From: CAXBGS01 sp963975425
GTDB taxonomy: Bacteria; Planctomycetota; Planctomycetia; Pirellulales; Pirellulaceae
Direction of reading: 5' to 3'
DNA: 64,000 nucleotides
Assembly: GCA_963975425.1 (NCBI GenBank)
Contig: CAXBGS010000002.1
Coordinates: 868,001-932,000 of the forward strand
Shown: positions 54,101-62,893 of the stretch, piece by piece
Layout of the letters: each line of letters begins with the position of its first letter
Position numbering within the stretch: the first letter of the stretch is position 1
Translations under genes and position numbers: made by a program
Notes under the pieces: generated by a model
Database searches by the model: none
Seen by the model: only the letters and a program-made list of their open reading frames with translations
What the model was told of the DNA's origin: nothing

Positions 54101-55405
54101 TTGAGTAACACCAAATCGTTTGCCGTCGGCGAAAAAAGTGCGGCGGCCTTTAATCGTGCCCGTCAGTTGATGCCGGGCGGGGTGAACAGCCCCGCCCGTG
54201 CGTTTGGCGCGGTCGGCGGAACCCCGCTCTTTATCGATAAAGCAGAGGGCCCCTATCTGTTTGACATCGATGGCCGACGGTACATCGATTTCATTGGCTC
54301 TTGGGGACCGATGATCTTGGGTCACGCTCATGCCGAGGTGATCGACGCGATTCAAGTGGCCGCGGCGCGCGGCACCAGTTTTGGTGCGCCCACTCAGGCC
54401 GAATCACAATTGGCCGAACAGATCATCGATGCCGTCCCCAGCGTCGAAAAAGTCAGGCTGGTCAATAGCGGCACCGAAGCGACGATGAGCGCCATCCGCG
54501 TCGCGCGCGGCGTGACAGGTCGCGACAAAATCATCAAGTTCGCCGGCAACTATCACGGCCACGTCGACAGTCTGCTGGTCGCGGCCGGCAGCGCAGCGGC
54601 GACCTTGGGCGTACCGGATTCACCGGGAGTCACCGAAGGCGCCGGCCGCGACACGATTGTGTTGCAGTACAACGACGTCGAAGGAATCCAGGCCGCATTC
54701 GCCGAACACCCCTCGCAAATCGCTGCGGTGATCCTAGAGCCTGTCGTGGGCAACATGGGGTGCGTTCCGCCAAGCGAAGCTTTTTTACAAGCGACTCGTG
54801 ATCTGACATCGCGAGACGGATCGATTCTGATTTTTGACGAAGTCATGACCGGATTCCGACTCGCGTTTGGCGGAGCACAGGAACGCTTTGGAATCACGCC
54901 CGACATGACGACGCTGGGCAAAATTGTCGGTGGCGGAATGCCGCTGGGGGCTTACGGTGGCCGATCCGACATCATGGACCAAGTGCTTCCGGCAGGAAAA
55001 GTCTTCCAGGCTGGCACATTGAGCGGCAATCCCGTCGCCGTCGCCGCTGGCAGCACGACGCTGCGTCTGCTGAAAGAAAACCCTCCCTATGACGACTTGG
55101 AAAAGCTGGGTCAACGCTTGGCCGATGGACTAGATTCCGCCGCCGCGTCTGCCGGCGTCGACCATCAAGTACAGCGAGTCGGCAGCATGATGACGCTGTT
55201 CTTTAACCCACAACCGGTCGCCAACTGGTCGGACGCTGACAAATGCGATCGAGATGCATTCGGCCGCTATTTCTGGGGATTGATTGAGAAAGGCGTCTAC
55301 ATGCCTTGCAGCCAATTCGAAGCACTCTTTTTCGGTTCCACACACACCGAGGCGATGGTTGACGAAACGATCGACGCGGCAAAGACGGTCTTGTCCTCGC
55401 TGTAA
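54101..55405 (+). CDS. hemL: Glutamate-1-semialdehyde 2,1-aminomutase
   Basis: A PLP enzyme that makes 5-aminolevulinate for haem. TTG 54101 is chosen: AGGA lies at 54089-54092 (8 bases ahead), and the upstream ATG 54050 would overlap the DUF1080 gene. The 434-residue protein shows LMPGGVNSPARAFGAVGG, VRLVNSGTEATMSAIRVAR, FDEVMTGFRLAFGGAQ, the PLP lysine in TTLGKIVGGGMPLGAYGG and FQAGTLSGNP. Its stop overlaps the start of the next gene by one base. Confidence 0.96.
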   Translation: MSNTKSFAVGEKSAAAFNRARQLMPGGVNSPARAFGAVGGTPLFIDKAEGPYLFDIDGRRYIDFIGSWGPMILGHAHAEVIDAIQVAAARGTSFGAPTQAESQLAEQIIDAVPSVEKVRLVNSGTEATMSAIRVARGVTGRDKIIKFAGNYHGHVDSLLVAAGSAAATLGVPDSPGVTEGAGRDTIVLQYNDVEGIQAAFAEHPSQIAAVILEPVVGNMGCVPPSEAFLQATRDLTSRDGSILIFDEVMTGFRLAFGGAQERFGITPDMTTLGKIVGGGMPLGAYGGRSDIMDQVLPAGKVFQAGTLSGNPVAVAAGSTTLRLLKENPPYDDLEKLGQRLADGLDSAAASAGVDHQVQRVGSMMTLFFNPQPVANWSDADKCDRDAFGRYFWGLIEKGVYMPCSQFEALFFGSTHTEAMVDETIDAAKTVLSSL

Positions 55406-55974
55406 TGTCGTTGACTAAATCGCAGCTTCGCCGACAAGCATTGGCGGCGAGAAACCAACAGCAGAGCAAGGACGCTGTCAGCAACGCGATCATCGATCGC
55501 GTTTTAAGCTTGCCGCCCTATGTCCGCGCCGCGGTCGCACTCTGGTACGTCGATGTTCGCGACGAAGTACGGACCCGAGGTGCGCTACGCGAAGCAATCA
55601 CAAGCGACAAGAAGATCGTCGTGCCGTACTGCGTCAACAAGTCGCTACGTTTATTTCATCTGCAGTCGATGGATGAACTGCAGGCAGCAGCGTTTGGAAT
55701 CCTTGAACCTCGTCAAGAGTTGCGATCACTGACTGACAAGAACATCACAGCCGACGCATTGGATTTCATCATCGTTCCGGGAGTCGCTTTTTCCCCTGAG
55801 CGGCAACGACTCGGTCACGGAAAAGGATACTACGATCGACTGCTGTCGACGGTTCCCGAATCAACCACAAAGGTGGGCGTTGCGTTTGACTGCCAGATCA
55901 TTAAATCGATTCCCAGCGATCCGCATGATATTGCAATGGATGTTGTGCTCACGCAGTCTCGCATGTTCACTTGA
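55405..55974 (+). CDS. 5-formyltetrahydrofolate cyclo-ligase
   Basis: Converts 5-formyl-THF to 5,10-methenyl-THF using ATP. The 189-residue protein ends with the family signature IVPGVAFSPERQRLGHGKG followed by YYDRLLS, and has an N-terminal LTKSQLRRQALAARNQQQ segment. The start overlaps the hemL stop by one base (TAATG), so it is translationally coupled. It is the last gene before a strong hairpin at 55995-56026. Confidence 0.93.
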   Translation: MSLTKSQLRRQALAARNQQQSKDAVSNAIIDRVLSLPPYVRAAVALWYVDVRDEVRTRGALREAITSDKKIVVPYCVNKSLRLFHLQSMDELQAAAFGILEPRQELRSLTDKNITADALDFIIVPGVAFSPERQRLGHGKGYYDRLLSTVPESTTKVGVAFDCQIIKSIPSDPHDIAMDVVLTQSRMFT

Positions 55975-55994
55975 CCTTTGCCGCCCTAACAATG

Positions 55995-56026
55995 ACGTCG
56001 GAGCCGAGGCCTTGGCTAACCGACGT
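55995..56026. terminator. Bidirectional terminator-like hairpin
   Basis: ACGTCGG (55995-56001) pairs with CCGACGT (56020-56026), and the stem continues with AGCC/GGCT after a two-base bulge. It separates the convergent cyclo-ligase and ABC transporter genes and overlaps the stop region of the latter. Confidence 0.55.
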
Positions 56027-58115
56027 GCCGTAGCGCCTCAATCGGGTTCATTGCTGCCGCTCGCAGCGCGGGATAGATCCCAAAGACAACACCAACCGAG
56101 ACCGAGATTCCGAATGCGATCGGGATAGACCAGGGCAAAATCACCGGCTCCATCGTCTGAACGGTTTCGGGCAACGATTCCATCAACTCCGGAAGCGAAG
56201 TATTCATCGCCCAACGGAACAACTCCATCAGCTTGCCGCAAGTCAGCCCGCCAAGGATACCGGTGATGCCGCCGGCGACCGACAGCAACACGGTCTCGAT
56301 CAGGAATTGCCGAGTGATATCGCGCCGGCGGGCCCCCAGCGCCCTTCGAATCCCGATCTCGCGTGTCCGTTCGGTCACGGTTGCCAACATGATGTTCATG
56401 ATGCCGATCCCACCAACCAGCAAAGATATCCCCGCCAACAATCCCATCATTGCCATAAACATTAATCGGGTATTTTGCGCCTGTTCCAGCAACTTTAGCG
56501 GCACGCCGACGGTATAGTCTTCGAACAAATGCGTGCGATCGAGTGCCTGCTCGACTGCCTGGCCGGTGGCAACCGCGTCCTCTTGGTTGCGCAACCGAAG
56601 CGTGATCTGCGAGATTGCTCGTCCACCGTTGTTACCGGTCGAGTAGACTTCACCGAAACGCACCCAGTAAGTTTGCAGGGGAAGGTAGATGTTGTCCGAG
56701 AAATCTTGGCTGCGAGTTGTCTTCTTGATACTTTCAATCTCGCCCCTGGTTTTCACGATGCCAACGACGCGAAAGTAATCGTCGATCACATGAATCGATT
56801 TACCGATGGCTTCTTCGTGACGAAAGAGTTCCTTGGCGACTTCTTCTGACAAGACACACACGTTCGCTGCGGTCGCGTTGTCTTGGTCGATCAGGAATCG
56901 GCCTTCTAGCAACTCGAGCGAATAGAGATCGGCATACTTCGGCGTACATGCGTTGATCTCACCTTCGACCAACCGGTCCAGGTACCGAAAATCTTGTCCG
57001 TTGCGTCGATAAAACGGTATCGCCATATCGATCGACGGAATCGTCGAACTGAGATGCTCAAAATCTTCATCCGTCAGGCCGTAGTAATAGACCTTCTTTC
57101 CGCCCAAATCGTCCGCCGACGGTTTGGCGGTCGTCACGATGATGTTCTTTGCACCCAGTTCTTGAATCTGTTCGTTCGCTTTCGAAGCAATGCCTTCGCT
57201 GATCGCCAACAACCAGATCACGCTGGCCACGCCAATGAAGATGCCGAGCACCGTCAGCATGGATCGAAGCGGATGCATTAACAGTGTTTTCAGACCAAGC
57301 CTTACGTCGCGCAAGCGCAGTCGCAGCTGCGATGGACGACCGCGTCGAGCCTGAATACTGTTATCGTGTCTTGTTTCGGCAGGTTCTCGAAGCCGATGAT
57401 CCGATTCGACCACACCGTCTCGCAGTCGGACGATACGGCGGGCACGTTGAGCGACTTCCTCTTCGTGGGTCACCATCACGATCGTGGTGCCGTCGTTGTT
57501 CAGTTGATCGAACAGCGTCAGAATTTCTTCCGTGGTCGCCGTATCCAGATTCCCGGTCGCTTCATCAGCAAGGATGAATTCTGGATTGTTGACCAAGGAA
57601 CGTGCGATTCCGGCACGCTGTTGTTGACCACCGGAAAGTTCGGTCGGTCGGTGGTCGGCCCGTTGATCCAAACCGACCAAGTTCGCGAGATCAATCGTGC
57701 GGTCGCGATCGGCCGCCGTCATCCCGCCGTTGTAAGCTAACGGGACTTCGATATTTTCGACGACGTTCAACTGAGGCAACAAGTTGTACGCCTGGAAGAC
57801 GAAACCGATTCGCTTTGCTCGGATTCCCGAAAGCTGATCATCGCTTAGCTTTGCGACGTCGCATTCGCCAATGAAGTACTGACCCGATGTCGGCGTATCA
57901 AGCCCGCCGACCAAATTCAACAGCGTGCTTTTTCCGCTGCCCGATGGCCCCATGATGGCGACGTAATCGCCGCGTGGAACCTCAAGATTGATTCCCTTTA
58001 GGACGTGAACGGTTTCGCTGGCCAGATGATAATCTTTCCGCAGATCACGAATACTGAGGGCAATTTCCGAATCAACGGATTTGTCTTCGGCAACAGGCGA
58101 CAAAATCGCATTCAT
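56016..58115 (-). CDS. MacB-type ABC transporter (ATPase and permease fused)
   Basis: The 699-residue protein has an N-terminal ABC ATPase: GPSGSGKSTLLNLVGGLD (Walker A, about residue 56), signature TELSGGQQQRAGIARSL and Walker B ILADEATGNLD. The C-terminal permease has a MacB periplasmic core and four membrane helices (MLTVLGIFIGVASVIWLLA near 290, and three near 580-680) with the FtsX-type VTERTREIGIRRALGAR block. It drives export of a peptide, lipoprotein or drug with the neighbouring adaptor and TolC-like protein. Last gene of a three-gene minus-strand operon. Confidence 0.93.
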   Translation of the reverse strand: MNAILSPVAEDKSVDSEIALSIRDLRKDYHLASETVHVLKGINLEVPRGDYVAIMGPSGSGKSTLLNLVGGLDTPTSGQYFIGECDVAKLSDDQLSGIRAKRIGFVFQAYNLLPQLNVVENIEVPLAYNGGMTAADRDRTIDLANLVGLDQRADHRPTELSGGQQQRAGIARSLVNNPEFILADEATGNLDTATTEEILTLFDQLNNDGTTIVMVTHEEEVAQRARRIVRLRDGVVESDHRLREPAETRHDNSIQARRGRPSQLRLRLRDVRLGLKTLLMHPLRSMLTVLGIFIGVASVIWLLAISEGIASKANEQIQELGAKNIIVTTAKPSADDLGGKKVYYYGLTDEDFEHLSSTIPSIDMAIPFYRRNGQDFRYLDRLVEGEINACTPKYADLYSLELLEGRFLIDQDNATAANVCVLSEEVAKELFRHEEAIGKSIHVIDDYFRVVGIVKTRGEIESIKKTTRSQDFSDNIYLPLQTYWVRFGEVYSTGNNGGRAISQITLRLRNQEDAVATGQAVEQALDRTHLFEDYTVGVPLKLLEQAQNTRLMFMAMMGLLAGISLLVGGIGIMNIMLATVTERTREIGIRRALGARRRDITRQFLIETVLLSVAGGITGILGGLTCGKLMELFRWAMNTSLPELMESLPETVQTMEPVILPWSIPIAFGISVSVGVVFGIYPALRAAAMNPIEALRHVG

Positions 58116-58231
58116 TCAAGCTTGCCTCTTGTCGTGGACGGCTCGGCCGATCTGGCAACATGCCACAGATCGATCCGCAAGGTGATATCCAAAGGGCCTG
58201 ACCGCCGAGCGATCGAGACCCCGCTGGCGAC

Positions 58232-59716
58232 CTAAGTTGACTCTTCTGGCAAGTCAAGCATCTCTTGCAGTTCAGGATCGCCCAGGTTCAACACGACTTG
58301 CTCTTGTTCGCTCAATCCGCGTTCAATCACCGCTTCGATATCGTTGACCGATCCAACCTTGATGACCCGTGTTTCGATCGTGCCATCGGGACGAGAGACG
58401 CCACAATAGAAGTCCTCGTCGCGCTCGATGATCGCCTCGATCGGAATCCGCAACGCATCATCGATTTGCTCGACCATCACATTGACTTCGGCGGTCATTC
58501 CAGGCCGCAAGCCCAACGGTGGGTTCTCGATTTCGATTTCGACGGCGTATTCTTTGACATGATCCATGTAAACGCTGATCGACGGCAACGGATACTCGCT
58601 GACTTCGGTGACGCGCCCAACCAATGACAGGTCGGGCATCGCATCAAGCATCAAATTGGCCATCAGTCCCGGACGTACACTGCCGATACGCGATTCGTGG
58701 ACCTTGGCAATCACACGCATCCGCTTGGGATCGGGCAACTGAATGATTGTCTGTCGTTCGCGAACCGGCATTCCCTCTTCGATGATGGCAGAGCTGCTGC
58801 TGCGCTTACTGCGGCCGTTGGCGTAGACGACCTGACCGGCGACGGGCGCGGTGATCGTACAATGCTCGATCTGTGTTTCGATTTCCTGCAACTGAACTTT
58901 ATCCAGTTCCCAGGTCTTGGTTCTCGCTTGCAAGCGGGCTTCTGCGGTTTGAATGTCGGCGCGAAACTTGGTCATCATCTTTTCGCGGGTGAAATTCTGC
59001 AGAACGCTTAGCTTCGTTTCCGCAACGCCGAGCTCTTTCTTTGCTTTTTCGACGGCGAACGAATCTGCTTCCAACTGAGCTTCGGGGATGTAACCGCGCT
59101 CGGCGAGTCGCTTGCTGTAGGCGAGATACTCTTCGGCTCGCCGCATATTTTCTTCGGCAACGAATACGGCACTCTGCAGTTGCTCAAGCTGTTCTTTGTA
59201 CGTGCCCTCGGCGTATTCATCTAATTCCAGCTTGGCCGAATCAAGCGTCGCTTGTGCTTCGATCATGGCAGATTCGCTGTTGCTGCCGACGATCTGTTGC
59301 TGAATCAATTCCTTTTGCAATCCAGAATCATCCAGCCGCACCAAGAAATCGCCTTTCTCGACCCAGGTCCCCTCGGGAACAATTTCGATGATGTTCACGC
59401 CGGACGATCCACGGCCGGACACCTGACAGCGGACTTCGACGTTGCTGGAACTTTCGACTTCGCCGCGCTCAAGGATCGTGTGAATGAAGGGACCGCGCTC
59501 GACCGGGCTGGTCAAGAACTCGATACTTGTCTCTTCACCGAACAAGGCGGCGAACGGATTGGGCAGCGATCCGGGCACCATTTGGATTACCAGACCGATC
59601 ACCGTCAGGCTGCCAAGGCACAGCGCGAATGTCGTGCCGACTGAACCATGACGGCGAGCCCGTGTGTGTGCGCGAGAGCCCGCGCCACGCACTCTGTTGG
59701 ACGTCTGTTTTTTCAT
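58232..59716 (-). CDS. Membrane fusion (HlyD/MacA-like) adaptor protein
   Basis: The 494-residue protein has one N-terminal membrane helix (FALCLGSLTVIGLVIQ, about 29-45) and a barrel-sandwich region (VEVRCQVSGRGSSGVNIIEI). A long alpha-helical hairpin is coiled coil (about 140-275), and beta-barrel and membrane-proximal domains follow (ITAPVAGQVVYANGRS; LGLRPGMTAEVNVMVEQ). It bridges the MacB-type transporter and the outer-membrane channel. It lies between those two genes, with 116 and 231 bases of spacing. Confidence 0.92.
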   Translation of the reverse strand: MKKQTSNRVRGAGSRAHTRARRHGSVGTTFALCLGSLTVIGLVIQMVPGSLPNPFAALFGEETSIEFLTSPVERGPFIHTILERGEVESSSNVEVRCQVSGRGSSGVNIIEIVPEGTWVEKGDFLVRLDDSGLQKELIQQQIVGSNSESAMIEAQATLDSAKLELDEYAEGTYKEQLEQLQSAVFVAEENMRRAEEYLAYSKRLAERGYIPEAQLEADSFAVEKAKKELGVAETKLSVLQNFTREKMMTKFRADIQTAEARLQARTKTWELDKVQLQEIETQIEHCTITAPVAGQVVYANGRSKRSSSSAIIEEGMPVRERQTIIQLPDPKRMRVIAKVHESRIGSVRPGLMANLMLDAMPDLSLVGRVTEVSEYPLPSISVYMDHVKEYAVEIEIENPPLGLRPGMTAEVNVMVEQIDDALRIPIEAIIERDEDFYCGVSRPDGTIETRVIKVGSVNDIEAVIERGLSEQEQVVLNLGDPELQEMLDLPEEST

Positions 59717-59947
59717 CGTGCGACACGGGACGTGAGCCCGCGCTCTTAGGTGGGGTTACCCCGGTGAAGGGGCAGGTGGGCCAAGTCGCAGTAAGGTGGG
59801 ATTCTGGATCGCGACGTGGAAGGTGGGGATGAAACTATACCACAATGTTAGCCGCCGAGCAAATTCAGTGTGGGTCACTCACATGGCGAACCAACGAGAG
59901 ATTCTAAGGTGTTCCTGGCCGTTGGATCCAGTGAAATGCCCCCTGAT

Positions 59948-62749
59948 TTACCGTGTTTTTTGGCGTCGGCTCCTCGTTTGAGCGGCCGCATCGTCGGCGG
60001 AAATGACGAGGGGCAAGCGTTCTGGCGAATCGGCGACATTATCGGCTTGTATCGGCAAAACCTGTTCTCCCCATGAAACCTGCAGCAGGGAATCCAATTC
60101 CGCCGAAAAGGCGGCATCGTCCCGCACCGACTTTTCTGATTCAAAGGGTTGATTCAGGTCCAGAGAATCAACTTCGATTAGGGCATCGTCGTCGGCGGAA
60201 CCCAATTCACTGTATGCCTCACGACCGATGAACGAACCATCAGACCTGAACGCACCCTCAGGCAAGAACGATTCGACAGAGCCGAGCGGATCGATCATCG
60301 ATCCAGCATCGATCATCGAACCGTCATCGAATGTCGAACTAGCGCCAGATGTCGAACTAGCGTCGATCGGGCCTGGATCAATCCACATACCGGTCGGATC
60401 AACCTGCATCGTGCCCATCTCAAAGTCCAGCAGGATCCTCAAGACTTCGTTGGCGACCCACACGTTCAAGAAGTCGTTTTGTGCATCCAACAAATCGCTA
60501 AGAGCGGACACAAGGTCACGCGCCGCGGTTGGCGAAGTCCGACTAGCCTGGTTCGGCTGTGGTGGCGGGTTCAGTTTCAATCGTGCGATGTCGACCTGGG
60601 CGATGGCGACCTGGACCGCGACACGGCGTACTTCAAGGTTAATTTGGCTTAGTGTCACGAGGCGCAATGTGTTGCGAATGCTTTGCGACACTCGGTCTTC
60701 GAACAACATGTAATCGCGACGGGCACGCTGGTAATTGATCAATGCTTCACGGTAACGATTACGTTCGGCCAATCGCGCCGTCGGCGTATCGAACTGCACC
60801 GCGAACCGAATGCGACTATCGTCGCCGTCAAAGTCCAAGACATTGTCGGCCTGCGTTCCCAACTGGCCATCGATCACGACATTCAAGTCGCTCTTAAGGT
60901 CATTCGCAAAGAACTCGATCTTTCGCCAAACGTCGACTAAATTTGCTCGAGCATTCATCCAGTCCAGTCGGTGAATACGTGCCATCGCCATTGCGTCATC
61001 GACATCGACTTCCAGTGGTGGCAACATGATGCCTTGCAACCGCGTCTCGGCCTGGACTAACGAAAGTTCCAACAACAAATCGGAAAGTCGACTGGCGTAC
61101 GCGTTGACTCGCTTCCACGTATTGTTTTCGGGTTCAAGCTCGCCTGCACCAAGATCGCTTACTTCCTTGACAATCTCTTGGTGCTCGGCTCGCGCGCTTG
61201 CAAAGTCGTTGGCGATCGACGGCAACCGCTTTTGCAAGAAATTAAAACGCGTCACAAGAATCTCATCGTCGTACACGCGTTGATCGACGTCGGCATTCAA
61301 CCGCTCGATCTGCTCGGCGACTTTGCGAAGCCGCTCGCGCCGCTGCGGTATGCGAGTCTCCAGCTCATCCAGGTCTTTCATCGCCGATTCCAGACGTGGC
61401 TCAATGCCGGCGTACAACTGGTCGATTTGTTCGAGGGCCCCACCGATGCGTTCTGCGGTCGGTTCTTCTCGCCACGAGCCGATCATGACAAGAATTTCCG
61501 CGATCGAATCTTGCAATTCGGTTTGCGCCGGATCGATCAACACAAATCGATCCAAGAAGGGATCTCGAATCTCGACAGGCAGCGAAGGAGGCAATCCGAG
61601 GTCGACCTTGAACGCATCGACTCGAGATTGATAGGCAGCGTTGGATGACAACAAACTACTTTGTGCGTTCAACAATGCTTGACGAGCTTGGTCAACTTGC
61701 AATCGGCTATTGATGCGGTTCGCGTCAAACAGAGCTTCCAGCCGGGCCACACTATCACGCAGCGCAGCAATATTGGTGATTTGGTTGCGAATCTGCTGTT
61801 GATCCTGCAGCAACCCCAAGTACCCGCCCGCATCGCCGGCACCGTTTCGGCCACTCGGCAATCCTGCGATCAGTCCCAATCCGGCCTGACCGACCGCACC
61901 ATTGCGTGAAGGCCCAGGTCCCGAGTTTCGACCGACCGCAATGTCGACAAAGAACCCTTGCCGAAATTGATTCATCTGACGCACGTTGGCCAGCATACTG
62001 CGTTCGGTTTGCGTCAAGTTCTCCAGCACTCGGGCGCGGCCACCGCGCCGAAGCAGTGGTTGTACGAGGCTAAAGTCAATCGTTGAGGAAAACAGATCCG
62101 TATCGCTGCCCCACGAGTCCCAAACCAACGAATTGGCGAATCCGACCAGTAACTCGCCGCCGGTCGCGCCCAGTTTTGTAAACCCGACCGAGGAATCGAT
62201 GGCACTTTCACTAAGCGATCCACGTCGACGCCCGCGTTCGTCTTGCGAAAAACCCGCCCCAGCAAACAATTGATGGTCGAATCGAAACCGCTCGAACGTG
62301 ACATCAAGCGCGGTCAGATACAGTGTTTCCAGATTCTGTTGATAGACACGCGAATTGGTCCGCGCGACTCGGATCGCGTCGCGCAAATCCAAGCGAATCT
62401 CGCCGTCATCAGAGGTCGGTAAGTACGACAACCATTGTGGCGATTCGATCGACTGAATTTGCCCAAACTTATCCCAGTGAGGGTAGCCGAGCTTGCCATC
62501 GACGCAGTGCATGTAACGATGCGACGCGGGATCATCCGGCGGCATCGGCGGACAATCCATTGCGTGCGGATCGTACATCCGCGACGACGCCGGGACCTGG
62601 ATGTGACCATGGTCAAGCGAGCCCCCCTTCTGTGCGATCACGCACTCGGCGTCACGATCGGCTCGAAGACGAAACCATTGTCGCGAGCAACCTAAGCCCA
62701 CAAGACACATCGATAGCATCAGTGTCGCAATCAGATGCCTGCGTCTCAT
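59948..62749 (-). CDS. Very large TolC-like outer-membrane efflux protein
   Basis: The 933-residue protein is roughly twice TolC length. It has a leader (LIATLMLSMCLVGLGC) with a non-consensus lipobox and then a long N-terminal region. TolC-like repeats include DLRDAIRVARTNSRVYQQ, VDQARQALLNAQSSLLSS, MARIHRLDWMNARANLVDV and RERALINYQRARRDY-type helices (LINYQRARRDYMLF). A coiled-coil insert (about 435-520) splits the repeats. The C-terminal 150 residues are acidic and low-complexity, with in-frame repeats (ASSTSGASSTFD). It heads the efflux operon as outer-membrane exit duct; the extra domains have no counterpart I know. Confidence 0.85.
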   Translation of the reverse strand: MRRRHLIATLMLSMCLVGLGCSRQWFRLRADRDAECVIAQKGGSLDHGHIQVPASSRMYDPHAMDCPPMPPDDPASHRYMHCVDGKLGYPHWDKFGQIQSIESPQWLSYLPTSDDGEIRLDLRDAIRVARTNSRVYQQNLETLYLTALDVTFERFRFDHQLFAGAGFSQDERGRRRGSLSESAIDSSVGFTKLGATGGELLVGFANSLVWDSWGSDTDLFSSTIDFSLVQPLLRRGGRARVLENLTQTERSMLANVRQMNQFRQGFFVDIAVGRNSGPGPSRNGAVGQAGLGLIAGLPSGRNGAGDAGGYLGLLQDQQQIRNQITNIAALRDSVARLEALFDANRINSRLQVDQARQALLNAQSSLLSSNAAYQSRVDAFKVDLGLPPSLPVEIRDPFLDRFVLIDPAQTELQDSIAEILVMIGSWREEPTAERIGGALEQIDQLYAGIEPRLESAMKDLDELETRIPQRRERLRKVAEQIERLNADVDQRVYDDEILVTRFNFLQKRLPSIANDFASARAEHQEIVKEVSDLGAGELEPENNTWKRVNAYASRLSDLLLELSLVQAETRLQGIMLPPLEVDVDDAMAMARIHRLDWMNARANLVDVWRKIEFFANDLKSDLNVVIDGQLGTQADNVLDFDGDDSRIRFAVQFDTPTARLAERNRYREALINYQRARRDYMLFEDRVSQSIRNTLRLVTLSQINLEVRRVAVQVAIAQVDIARLKLNPPPQPNQASRTSPTAARDLVSALSDLLDAQNDFLNVWVANEVLRILLDFEMGTMQVDPTGMWIDPGPIDASSTSGASSTFDDGSMIDAGSMIDPLGSVESFLPEGAFRSDGSFIGREAYSELGSADDDALIEVDSLDLNQPFESEKSVRDDAAFSAELDSLLQVSWGEQVLPIQADNVADSPERLPLVISADDAAAQTRSRRQKTR
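60331..60366 (-). repeat. In-frame tandem repeat, 2 x 18 bp, in the TolC-like gene
   Basis: ATGTCGAACTAGCG followed by four variable bases occurs at 60331-60348 and 60349-60366. On the coding strand it encodes ASSTSG/ASSTFD in the acidic C-terminal tail. A related ATCGATCATCGA duplication lies just beside it (about 60290-60320). Confidence 0.65.
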
Positions 62750-62893
62750 TTTTGGTTTTCAATCCGTCACGAGTTTCACGACCAGCCAGGAGCGCAACGA
62801 TAGCCCTGTACGGCATAGTTATCGGTCCGTTGGTAGTGAAAAGTGAGCATGAAACGGATAGGAGGATTGAAATCACCGTTCCAACGTTATCGA

